From Gemmatimonadota bacterium (GTDB taxonomy: Bacteria; Gemmatimonadota; Gemmatimonadetes; Longimicrobiales; Gaopeijiaceae), in contig JAJDXM010000007.1 in NCBI GenBank assembly GCA_022823225.1, positions 1 to 63,488 of the forward strand: 63,488 nucleotides of DNA, in the 5' to 3' direction. The notes below the pieces were generated by a model that searched no databases, was not told the DNA's origin, and was given only the letters and a program-made list of their open reading frames with translations. Shown here one piece after another: positions 29,206 through 37,516 of the stretch (position 1 is its first letter; the number at the start of each line of letters is the position of its first letter). Position numbers and translations under genes: made by a program.

Positions 29206-30336
29206 TCAGTTCCCTCCGCACTCGAAGGAGTTCATGATCTCGTCCAGCTGGATCATGTACTCGAACTTGTCGACACCGGGGGCATAGAGCCACGCATCGA
29301 TGAGGTAGATGCGCTGCTGTTGCGGGCAGGTGACGGTCCGGGTGATGAACGGCCCGGCGGCCGGGAACTCGCCGGGCGGGTTCTCCCAGATCGCCCGAAC
29401 CGTGTAGGCCTGCCTGCCGCCAACCTCCTCGGGGTCGGCCATCCAGCGGTCGCGGTTGACCACCTGCGGGAAATCGTAGTGGTCGGCCACGACCTGCGCG
29501 CGCCAGTCGAGCAGATACTCGTCGGTGACTTCCTCCGGGACGGCGCTCCGCCAGCTCACCGAGAACTGCCGGATCAGGTCCGCCGGGTTCGGATTGTCGT
29601 TGCGGAAGATGTGCACCGGGTCGCTGAGCGTGTATTCGTAGACCTCCGGCACCAGCAGGCTGAAGCCGTGCTCACCGCGAAGCGTCTCGGCCAGTTCGGC
29701 GTCGGGGCCCGTCACGAACATTCGTGCGACCACCCACTCGCGGTACTGCGCGTCGAAGATTTCGCGAAGCTCCTCGACCGACCCCAGCACGATCTCGCGC
29801 CCCGCATCGGCATCGATCCCATCGGGCAGGACCAGCGCCGTCACCAACTGCCCGCGCGACCACAGATCCGGCACCTGAACGATCGTGGGCGCCTCCACGG
29901 GCCCCTCGCTCGCGTCCACGGCTGCCGCGACCCACGGGTCCGATGCCGTCCCGATGACCAACTGCTGCTTCAGCAACCGCAGCCGGAGCCACACCTCATC
30001 GGCCGGATCCTGGTAGGAAACCCGGAACGCCGCCTCGTCGCGAACCGTGAAGACAAGACCTTCGAGAGCGTCGAGGACCTGCTCACCGATCGGGTTCCAC
30101 AGATCCGGGGCGGCGGTCACCACGATCGCGTTGACGTCCCCCATGGACAGGGGGCGGCGGTCGCACCCCGCCACGGAGGCGATCCCCGCGACGCCCAGGA
30201 CGATCCCCAATCTCCAGCGACGCGCTGCCCGTTGCGGGCGGACGGGATTCGTTCTTCGGGAGCCGTGGTTTCGCTGCTGCCCCGGGCCGGTGGATGTCGG
30301 ACGGAAGGGTGCGCGATCTGGTGCTCGGGTGTGCAT
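29206..30336 (-). CDS. DUF4837 lipoprotein
   Basis: 376 aa. ATG 30336 has an SD (AGAGGAA) nine bases upstream. A long basic N-terminus precedes the lipoprotein signal (LGIVLGVAGIASVAGC). The mature part matches DUF4837: RPLSMGDVNAIVVTAAPDLW, FRVSYQDPAD, HGFSLLVPEVYEYTLSDPVH, FIFRNDNPNP-type and DEYLLDWRAQVVADHYD segments, and a C-terminal FITRTVTCPQQQRIYLIDAW. Function unknown; the family occurs in Bacteroidota and Gemmatimonadota lineages. The long pre-signal segment is unusual for a lipoprotein. Confidence 0.82.
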   Translation of the reverse strand: MHTRAPDRAPFRPTSTGPGQQRNHGSRRTNPVRPQRAARRWRLGIVLGVAGIASVAGCDRRPLSMGDVNAIVVTAAPDLWNPIGEQVLDALEGLVFTVRDEAAFRVSYQDPADEVWLRLRLLKQQLVIGTASDPWVAAAVDASEGPVEAPTIVQVPDLWSRGQLVTALVLPDGIDADAGREIVLGSVEELREIFDAQYREWVVARMFVTGPDAELAETLRGEHGFSLLVPEVYEYTLSDPVHIFRNDNPNPADLIRQFSVSWRSAVPEEVTDEYLLDWRAQVVADHYDFPQVVNRDRWMADPEEVGGRQAYTVRAIWENPPGEFPAAGPFITRTVTCPQQQRIYLIDAWLYAPGVDKFEYMIQLDEIMNSFECGGN

Positions 30337-30422
30337 GGAGCGTATTCCTCTATATTGAGTCCAGGAACCGGTGCGACTGATACCGGGGTTGATACACTAC
30401 AGCAGAGGAGTGGTTCCGGGCC

Positions 30423-30953
30423 ATGGCGCGGACACGCATTCACGGGCGGGGAGCGGCCGCGATCTCCGTTCTTGTAATGTTGCCTCCCGCCGTTGCGGGT
30501 TGCGCGGCCGGCGGTTCACCGGATGCCTCGCCCGAGCCGGCCCCCGCGGCCCCGGTTGCGGCGACACCCGTTGTGCCCGCCGAGACGGCGGAGCCGCCCA
30601 CCGAGGCCGCCGACTCCGCGGCCGTTCCGGACGCTGTCGGCGCCATCTTCACCGAGTCGCAGGCCGGTCGCGGCAGGACCATCTTCGACGAGACCTGCTC
30701 GGACTGTCACACCAACAGCGAGTTTCGAGGCAGGCTGTTCCGGTCGAACTGGGGGCACAGGACGGTGTACGCCTTCTATCGCACCGTCCGCTCCACCATG
30801 CCCGACGACAACCCCGGCGGACTGGAGCCACAGATGTATCTGGATGTGGTCGCCTATATCCTGAGCATGAACGGGCACGAAGCCGGCGATTCGGAGCTTT
30901 CGGCGGACTCCCCAATGCGGGAAATCCGGATCGATCCCGATTCGCGGGGCTGA
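30423..30953 (+). CDS. Monoheme cytochrome c lipoprotein
   Basis: 176 aa. A lipobox (PPAVAGC) is followed by an Ala/Pro-rich linker and one class I cytochrome c domain: heme motif CSDCH after GRTIFDET, candidate axial Met in TVRSTMPDDNPGGLEPQ and the final helix MYLDVVAYILSMNGH. It is presumably anchored in a membrane facing the periplasm. The FAD oxidoreductase encoded 24 bp downstream is exported by Tat, so this cytochrome may be its electron acceptor, by inference from pairing. Confidence 0.88.
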   Translation: MARTRIHGRGAAAISVLVMLPPAVAGCAAGGSPDASPEPAPAAPVAATPVVPAETAEPPTEAADSAAVPDAVGAIFTESQAGRGRTIFDETCSDCHTNSEFRGRLFRSNWGHRTVYAFYRTVRSTMPDDNPGGLEPQMYLDVVAYILSMNGHEAGDSELSADSPMREIRIDPDSRG

Positions 30954-30977
30954 GCACACTCCCTGGAGAAGCATCGC

Positions 30978-32324
30978 ATGGCCGAGGAAGCAAAAGGGTT
31001 GAATCGCCGCAGGTTCGTGAAGGCGGCCGCCACGGGCGTCGGGGCGGCCCTGGTGGCCGGCGGCCGGCACCGCGCCGCCGGAGCCGAGGCAACGCCCGCA
31101 CCACGCCCCCGCGAGTCCCGCGCGCCCTGGGTCCGCACGCGGCAGGCCCCCGACATCGCCGTCGTGGGAGCCGGCGCATTCGGCGCGTGGACCGCGCTGC
31201 ACCTCCAGCAGTCCGGCGCCCAGGTCACGCTGATCGACCAGTACGGCCCGGCCAATTCGCGTGCGACCTCCGGGGGCGAGACGCGCGGTGTGCGCACCGG
31301 ATACGGTGGCCGGAGCACCGGCCCGCTGTGGGTGCGCTGGGCCAGGCAGGCCATCGAGATGTGGCTCGCATGGGACGAGCGCTGGCAGGACATGCTGCTT
31401 CCCCGCGTGTTCTTCACCACCTCCGACCTGATCATGCGGGACGAGTGGACCGACTTCATGGAGGCCGTGCGCATCAACTGGGATGCAATGGGCGTGCGCT
31501 ACGAGGTGATCGACGCCGACGAGATCCGGCGGCGCTGGCCGGTCATCGACGTGACCGACATCACCGTCGCGCTGTGGGAGCAGGACGCGGGCGTCGTGCG
31601 GGCCCGGCGCGCGATCGAGTCCGTCGCCCAGGTCTTCCAGCACGAGGGCGGCGAGGTGAAGATCGCCCGGGCGGCGATGGGTCCGGCGAGCGGCCGCCAG
31701 CTCGACGCGCTCCAGCTCGACCCCACCGAGTCGCTGTCGGCGGGCACCTGCGTCTTCGCCCTGGGTCCATGGTTCCCGAAGGCCTTCCCGGAGCTGATGG
31801 GGGACAAGGTGCGCATTCCCATCGGCCACGTCGCCTATTTCCGGACGCCCCCGGGCGACAATCGCTACAGCTTCCCGAACCTGCCCAGCTACAACTTCCC
31901 GGGGGTGACGGGATGGCCCGCTCTCGGGCCGGACAACCGCGGCTTTCGGGTGCGCACCGGCGGGCGCGGTCGCGGGGGGGGCGAGGCCGATACCGATCCC
32001 GACACCAGCCGCCGCTGGCTGCAGCCGGAGGAGCTGGAGAGGCCTCGCGCGTTCGTCACGCAGCGCTTCCCCGGGCTGGCGGAAGCTCCGATCAGCGAGA
32101 CCCGTTCCTGCCACTACGAGATCTCGACTTCCGGCAACTTCTTCTTCGACCATCACCCCGACTTCGACAACGTCTGGTTCGCCGGAGGCGGGTCGGCCGA
32201 GGGCTTCAAGTTCGGACCGAAGATCGGCGAATACATGGCGGGCCGCGTCCTGGGAACCGAGACCGATCCCGAGCTGATCGAGGCCTTCCGCCTGCCGGCC
32301 GACGAGTCCGACCCGGGTCAATAG
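30978..32324 (+). CDS. Tat-exported FAD-dependent amine oxidoreductase (DAO family)
   Basis: 448 aa. A twin-arginine signal (LNRRRFVKAAATGVGAALVA) leads to the dinucleotide-binding motif IAVVGAGAFGAWTALHLQQS. The DAO fold continues with SRATSGGETRGVRTGYGGRS and a C-terminal substrate/FAD closure (GNFFFDHHPDFDNVWFAGGG then SAEGFKFGPKIGEYMA). The best match by eye is the sarcosine/N-methyltryptophan oxidase group. Periplasmic export and the preceding cytochrome c suggest it works as a dehydrogenase feeding the respiratory chain rather than an oxidase. The substrate is unknown. Confidence 0.85.
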   Translation: MAEEAKGLNRRRFVKAAATGVGAALVAGGRHRAAGAEATPAPRPRESRAPWVRTRQAPDIAVVGAGAFGAWTALHLQQSGAQVTLIDQYGPANSRATSGGETRGVRTGYGGRSTGPLWVRWARQAIEMWLAWDERWQDMLLPRVFFTTSDLIMRDEWTDFMEAVRINWDAMGVRYEVIDADEIRRRWPVIDVTDITVALWEQDAGVVRARRAIESVAQVFQHEGGEVKIARAAMGPASGRQLDALQLDPTESLSAGTCVFALGPWFPKAFPELMGDKVRIPIGHVAYFRTPPGDNRYSFPNLPSYNFPGVTGWPALGPDNRGFRVRTGGRGRGGGEADTDPDTSRRWLQPEELERPRAFVTQRFPGLAEAPISETRSCHYEISTSGNFFFDHHPDFDNVWFAGGGSAEGFKFGPKIGEYMAGRVLGTETDPELIEAFRLPADESDPGQ

Positions 32325-32461
32325 CCGCGCTCTCACTTGACCGGACGCGGTCGCCCCTCCCATTTGACTGTTGCAAAGCCGGACGGCGCGGGCCTGGTCG
32401 GTGTCCCCGAAGCGGTCGCTCCCTCCGATGTGCCTCTCATGTCCACTCCACGGAGACCGAA

Positions 32462-35062
32462 ATGAACCACCACACGCCTTCCCTCTTCACGCGGGCGCTC
32501 TTCCTCGTGCTCGCCACCACGGCAGCCCTTGTCGGCTGGGGATCCGGAAGCGCCATAGCCACCGCCCAGGAAGAGGGCTCGATGCTGGTAGGCGGCCCCG
32601 GATCGGCCAACTACGACCTGGCCGCCCGTTTCGCCCCATACAAGATCGGCGACCTCCTGCATTCGACCCGTGTTCAGCCGCGCTGGGTCGGCGATACGCA
32701 GAAGTTCTGGTACCAGTGGGAGAACTCGGGCGGCACGCACTACTACCTGGTCGACCCGGAGCGCGGGACCCGGACCGAGATCTTCGACAACGACCGGATC
32801 GCGGCCGAACTGACGCGCATCACGCTTGACCCGTGGGACGCGCAGCACCTGCCGATCCGCAACATCCGCTTCATCAGCGAGGGCACGATCCAGTTCGAGG
32901 TGACGTCTTCCCAGGACGAGGTGATCGAGGAGGATGAGGAAGAGGTCGAAGAGGACCAGGAGGAGGAACGGCAGCGGCCGACCAGGCCCAGGACCCGCCG
33001 AAAGGTCCACCACTTCGAGTACGACGTGGCGACTCGGACGCTGCGCGAACTTGAGGACTACGAGGAGCCGCGGACCCATCCGTTCTGGGCCAGCATCTCG
33101 CCGGATACGAGCTGGGTGGTCTTCAGCCGCGAGTTCAACCTGTGGATGATGAGCTACGAGGACTACGAGAGGATTCTCGAAGCGCGGCACGGCAAGACGG
33201 GCGACGAAGCGGAGGAAGCGGAAGAGGCCGTCGAAGTTGAGGAAATCCAGCTCACGACCGACGGCGAGAAGGACTTCAGCTGGGGGTCGCAGGGACGGGG
33301 CCGGACCGACGAGGAGACCGAGGAGGAGCACACGAAGCGTCAGTCACCCGGCATCTCCTGGGCGCACGACAGCCGTCACTTCGCGCTGACGCGGAGCGAC
33401 CGCCGGGAGGTCGGCATGCTGTGGGTGGTGCATGCCGTGGGGAACACGCGCCCGGAGCTGGAGAGCTACCGCTACGACATGCCCGGTGAGGAGAACGTCA
33501 CGCAGGTCGCGCTGCACGTTTTCGACATGGAAGCGCGCGAAATGAAACAGATCGACGACGAGCCGTGGAAGGACCAGCGCATGGGGATCTTCAGCGACTT
33601 CAACTTCCCGCGCGGATTCGACCCGAATGCGATCCGGCAGTCCAGGTGGCTCTCCGACCAGGGCAACGAGCTCTACTTCTGGCGTCGCAGCCGGAATCAG
33701 CACCGGGTCGACGTGTTGCGGGCGGACCCCGCGACCGGCGAGGTGACGGCCGTGATCGAGGAGCGCCTCAACACCTACGTGGAGCACCAGACGCCGACGC
33801 GCATGGAAAACGGCGACCTGATCTGGTGGTCCGAGCGGGACGGCTGGGCGCACCTGTACCGCTACGCGCCGGACGGCACCGTGCGCAACCGCCTGACCGA
33901 GGGACCCTGGCATGTGGACGGGCTGATGGAGGTGAACGAGGACGACGGGTACGCGCTGGTGCGCGGGAATGCGCGGGAGGAGGGCGAGGACCCCTACTAC
34001 ATGCACATGTACCGGGTGGCGCTCGACGGCAGCCGCACGACCCTGCTCAACCCGGGCAACTACGATCACCAGAGCAGCGCGTCGGACGGCGGGCTCTACT
34101 TCGTGGACAACTTTTCCCGAGTGAATACGACGCCCGCGTCGGCGCTCTTCGACGCGTCGGGCCGCAAGGTCATGGACCTGGAGACCGCCGACATGTCCGC
34201 GCTCGAGGACGCCGGCTACGAGTTCCCGGAGGTATACTCCGTGAAGTCCGCCGACGGGGTTACCGACATCTACGGCGTCATGTACAAGCCCTACGACTTC
34301 GATCCGGCCAGGAAGTACCCGATCATCGCCTACGTCTACCCCGGGCCCCAGACCGAGTCCGTCTCGAAGTCCTTCTCGCTCAACTCCACCGAGCAGGCGC
34401 TCGCGCAGTTCGGCTTCATCGTCATCACGATCGGCAACCGGGGCGGCCACCCCGACCGCTCGAAGTGGTACCACAACTACGGGTACGGCAACCTCCGCGA
34501 CTACGGGCTCGCCGACAAGAAGGCCGGCATCGAGCAGCTCGCCGACCGGCACGCCTTCATCGACATCAACCGCGTGGGCATCTACGGGCACTCGGGGGGT
34601 GGATTCATGTCCACCGCCGCCATGCTGGTCTACCCGGAGTTCTTCCATGTGGCGGTCTCGTCGGCCGGGAACCACAACAACGACGTCTACAACGCCAACT
34701 GGTCGGAGAAGCACGACGGGGTCAAGGAGGTGAAGGACACCGCGGGCGTGGTGACCAGCTTCGAGTACGACATCGACCGGAACTCGGACCTGGCGGCGAA
34801 CCTGAAGGGACACCTGCTCCTGACCACCGGCGACATCGACAACAACGTCCACCACGCCGGCACCTTCCGCATGGCCGAGGCGCTGATCCGCGCCAACAAG
34901 CGCTTCGACTTCTTCATCTTCCCCGGCCAGCGCCACGGCTTCGGGAACATGAGCAACTACTGGTTCTGGCTCCGGGCGGAGTACTTCGTGAAGCACCTGC
35001 TCGGCGACGACCAGTGGGATGTGGACATCGTGGAGCTGCTGGGAGAACAGCCCAGGGGGTGA
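32462..35062 (+). CDS. Secreted S9 family peptidase (dipeptidyl-peptidase IV-like)
   Basis: 866 aa from ATG 32462 with a signal peptide (FLVLATTAALVGWGSGSAIA). The N-terminal beta-propeller covers about 50-590, and the catalytic alpha/beta domain follows. The Ser is in YGHSGGGFMS (Ser711), the Asp in TTGDIDNNVH and the His in PGQRHGFG. Two acidic low-complexity inserts interrupt the propeller (around 150-180, EEDEEEVEEDQEEE, and around 245-290), longer than in typical DPP-IV homologues. It probably cleaves Xaa-Pro dipeptides from peptides outside the cytoplasm. Its stop abuts that of the convergent membrane-protein gene. Confidence 0.92.
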   Translation: MNHHTPSLFTRALFLVLATTAALVGWGSGSAIATAQEEGSMLVGGPGSANYDLAARFAPYKIGDLLHSTRVQPRWVGDTQKFWYQWENSGGTHYYLVDPERGTRTEIFDNDRIAAELTRITLDPWDAQHLPIRNIRFISEGTIQFEVTSSQDEVIEEDEEEVEEDQEEERQRPTRPRTRRKVHHFEYDVATRTLRELEDYEEPRTHPFWASISPDTSWVVFSREFNLWMMSYEDYERILEARHGKTGDEAEEAEEAVEVEEIQLTTDGEKDFSWGSQGRGRTDEETEEEHTKRQSPGISWAHDSRHFALTRSDRREVGMLWVVHAVGNTRPELESYRYDMPGEENVTQVALHVFDMEAREMKQIDDEPWKDQRMGIFSDFNFPRGFDPNAIRQSRWLSDQGNELYFWRRSRNQHRVDVLRADPATGEVTAVIEERLNTYVEHQTPTRMENGDLIWWSERDGWAHLYRYAPDGTVRNRLTEGPWHVDGLMEVNEDDGYALVRGNAREEGEDPYYMHMYRVALDGSRTTLLNPGNYDHQSSASDGGLYFVDNFSRVNTTPASALFDASGRKVMDLETADMSALEDAGYEFPEVYSVKSADGVTDIYGVMYKPYDFDPARKYPIIAYVYPGPQTESVSKSFSLNSTEQALAQFGFIVITIGNRGGHPDRSKWYHNYGYGNLRDYGLADKKAGIEQLADRHAFIDINRVGIYGHSGGGFMSTAAMLVYPEFFHVAVSSAGNHNNDVYNANWSEKHDGVKEVKDTAGVVTSFEYDIDRNSDLAANLKGHLLLTTGDIDNNVHHAGTFRMAEALIRANKRFDFFIFPGQRHGFGNMSNYWFWLRAEYFVKHLLGDDQWDVDIVELLGEQPRG

Positions 35063-36601
35063 TCAGCAGCCCAGCTCGACCCACCCCCGCTCGCACGCCA
35101 GGGCACGCAGCGCATCCGCGTCGCGTTCCCTGACCGGGCCCTTGCTCCCCCGCACCAGGATCGGCAACTCCTGCTGCGGGGGAGCGCCGCGTTCGAATGC
35201 GTCGGCGCCCTGCGCCAGGCGCTCGTCGCCGCTGGCGAGCCCCTGCAAGTTCGCGCAGCCGGGACCGTAGTTCCGCCGGCAGGAGCGCTCGAATTCGCCG
35301 GCCGCGCCCACGAAGTCGCGGTCCAGCGCCACAAGGAGCACGCCGAATTCGTTGCAGGCCCACCCGGAACCGAGGTCGCAGAAGTTCTGCAGCATGACGC
35401 CGGAGTAGTTGCACGCGCGGTCGTTGCCCGCCTCGCAGGCGCCGCGCCAGAAGGGATAGTACTGCCCGGGGTGATTGTCGCCGATCCCGCCCGCGAAGCT
35501 CATCGCGGTGAACGTGGTGGCCCAGACCGCCACGGTTGCGACGCGCCGCCGCGCGCCGCCCGGGTTCTGCAGCATGCCGATCAGCGCCGGCACCCTGTCG
35601 CCCAGGTAATTCGCCGCGCGGTCCAGCCGCGGCGCCAGGATGTTCAGGATCGGGACCGGCAGCAGCTTGTCGTAGAAGTTGGGCGCACCGACCGCGTCGA
35701 GCATGGCGGCGCTCGCGACCACCCCGGTGCCGTAGATCAGGCCGAACATGATGCGGCCCCCGTCCGAGCGCGGTGAGGTCGCCGGATCGGTGAAGAGGAG
35801 GTGCAGCCCCAGGAAGACCGGCACCGGGATGTAGGCGTCGTAGAAGAAGTAGATGCCGGTGGCCGACTGGTAGATGAGGCCGAAGCCCAGGATTGTCAGC
35901 ACGGCGGGGAGCGTCATCATCGCGACGCCGAAGAGAAGCTGCGCGGGGATCGCCGCCAGGAAGATCACCAGGAACATCTGCGGCGGGATGAACTGGCTCT
36001 GCGCGATCTCGATCCCAAGCGTGATCTCGGTCGAGCCGGTCACGATCAGCGCCACCGACGCAACCGAGAGCGCCAGCGCCGAGGGGTTGAAGATGTGCCG
36101 CGAGCGACCGTCCAGCTGCCAGCGGATGAACTCCTTGCCCGCGTAGACGAGCACCACCATCGCGAACTGGAAGAAGAACCAGGGACCGGTGAACCACAGG
36201 AAGAGGTTCACGCTGAAGATCACCGGCACCACACCGAGACCGATCGCGTAGCGGCCCCGTCGGGTCCACGCGAAGAGCCCCTCGACCGCGACCGCCAGCA
36301 GCAGTTGCGCGAGGATCATCGGCGCCCACAGCTGCACCATGTCGACGAATGTTCCCCACCAGACCAGGAGCGCCCCCTGCGCCAGGGTCTGCATCCAGTG
36401 GGGCGTGCGGATGACCACCTCCAGCCGCAGTTCCTCGCCGCGCTCCCGGCGCGAGGCGTACAGCCACCCGGTCCAGACGAGGATCCCCGCCGCAGCCGCG
36501 ACGAACGACCAGAAGGCGCCCGGGGCTCCTCGCACGCCGGAATCCAGGAGGAACGCCGCGAGGGCCACGGCGATGACGCATGGAATCAGTAGCGGACGCA
36601 T
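35063..36601 (-). CDS. NqrB/RnfD-like membrane protein with Sel1-like C-terminal tail
   Basis: 512 aa. About ten membrane helices carry the RnfD/NqrB family landmarks HIFNPSALALSV and LLFTDPATSPRSDGGRIMFG. I see no obvious covalent-flavin threonine motif. The last 150 residues are soluble, with Cys/Asn/Gly-rich Sel1-like units (WRGACEAGNDRACNYSGVML, DLGSGWACNEFGVLLV, SCRRNYGPGCANLQGLASGD). No other Rnf or Nqr subunit is encoded nearby. It starts eight bases after the carboxypeptidase-regulatory-like gene and so ends the SusC/SusD operon. Electron-transfer function is doubtful; a scaffold or transport role cannot be excluded. Confidence 0.75.
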   Translation of the reverse strand: MRPLLIPCVIAVALAAFLLDSGVRGAPGAFWSFVAAAAGILVWTGWLYASRRERGEELRLEVVIRTPHWMQTLAQGALLVWWGTFVDMVQLWAPMILAQLLLAVAVEGLFAWTRRGRYAIGLGVVPVIFSVNLFLWFTGPWFFFQFAMVVLVYAGKEFIRWQLDGRSRHIFNPSALALSVASVALIVTGSTEITLGIEIAQSQFIPPQMFLVIFLAAIPAQLLFGVAMMTLPAVLTILGFGLIYQSATGIYFFYDAYIPVPVFLGLHLLFTDPATSPRSDGGRIMFGLIYGTGVVASAAMLDAVGAPNFYDKLLPVPILNILAPRLDRAANYLGDRVPALIGMLQNPGGARRRVATVAVWATTFTAMSFAGGIGDNHPGQYYPFWRGACEAGNDRACNYSGVMLQNFCDLGSGWACNEFGVLLVALDRDFVGAAGEFERSCRRNYGPGCANLQGLASGDERLAQGADAFERGAPPQQELPILVRGSKGPVRERDADALRALACERGWVELGC

Positions 36602-36609
36602 GCGCGGGT

Positions 36610-37500
36610 TCAGGACCGCGAGGCGCCCCGGCCCGTGATCGGCCCTTTCGGCCGGCCCGGATGCTTTGTCCTGATCTCGACCGCGCCCAGGCGGCCCGGG
36701 GAACCGTAGCGGAAGAACCCGTCAGCCGGCGTGAGCACCTTGATGCTGGCGATCTCGTCGGGGTTCTGGTTGAGGAGAAGCGCGGCCACGTCGGACGGGA
36801 GACTCGGCGAGAGCAGCGACGCGGCTTCCGCAACCTCCGGCGGCGAATAGATCACGACTCCGTCCAAAACCAGGAGCACGGGATAACATCCGGTTCCCAG
36901 CTCCCTAATCTCCTGGACGGACGGACGCCGCCGGGAGGACTGGATGCAGAAGGTCACGCCGCCCATTCCCCCCTGCTGGCGGATCTGCAGGCGTGGCGGC
37001 GCCTTGCTGCGGATCACCTCCAGCAGCTTGTTGGTGCGTTCGCCCGCTTCGGCCACCGCCGCCTGACCGATGAAGTCGGAGCGGCGTCCGGTCCGGCGCG
37101 CCTCCAGTTCCTCGCTGCGCCGGCCCCGCACCTCCACCCCCGGAAGCGCCACCGGGCTGGGCGTTAGCCGCAGGACCCAGGTCTCCCCCGCGACAACCGG
37201 CACCTTCTCGTGGAGCGCGGTGTAGCCGGGGTGGTGCGTGGCCACCACCACTTCGCCCGCAGGCAGCGAGTCGAGGACGAAGTACCCGAATTCATCGGTG
37301 ATCGTCCCCTTCCTCAGGTCGGGAAGGTGCAGGATCACGCCCGGAACGGGCAGCTGGGTGGCCGCGTCGAGAACCTCGCCCTCCACCTTGATCTGCGCGG
37401 CGGCCAGGGCGGGCGAGCCCGCCGCGATCGCCGGCAATGCCACCGCCAGAACGCGAAACCGCCCCCCAGCGCGATCGCTCCAGGGGGCGGTTCCGGTCAT
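36610..37500 (-). CDS. Carboxypeptidase-regulatory-like plus TonB-plug-like periplasmic protein
   Basis: 296 aa. A signal peptide (LAVALPAIAAGSPALAAAQ) is followed by a carboxypeptidase-regulatory-like beta domain (VEGEVLDAATQLPVPGVILH, GTITDEFGYFVLDSLPAGEV). The C-terminal half resembles a TonB receptor plug (LLEVIRSKAPPRLQIRQQGG, PVLLVLDGVVIYSP, DEIASIKVLTPADGFFRYGS). There is no beta-barrel, so it is not a full receptor. It lies 16 bp after SusD and may modulate the SusCD transporter. Confidence 0.75.
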   Translation of the reverse strand: MTGTAPWSDRAGGRFRVLAVALPAIAAGSPALAAAQIKVEGEVLDAATQLPVPGVILHLPDLRKGTITDEFGYFVLDSLPAGEVVVATHHPGYTALHEKVPVVAGETWVLRLTPSPVALPGVEVRGRRSEELEARRTGRRSDFIGQAAVAEAGERTNKLLEVIRSKAPPRLQIRQQGGMGGVTFCIQSSRRRPSVQEIRELGTGCYPVLLVLDGVVIYSPPEVAEAASLLSPSLPSDVAALLLNQNPDEIASIKVLTPADGFFRYGSPGRLGAVEIRTKHPGRPKGPITGRGASRS

Positions 37501-37516
37501 GGCCAGGCCTTGAGTG

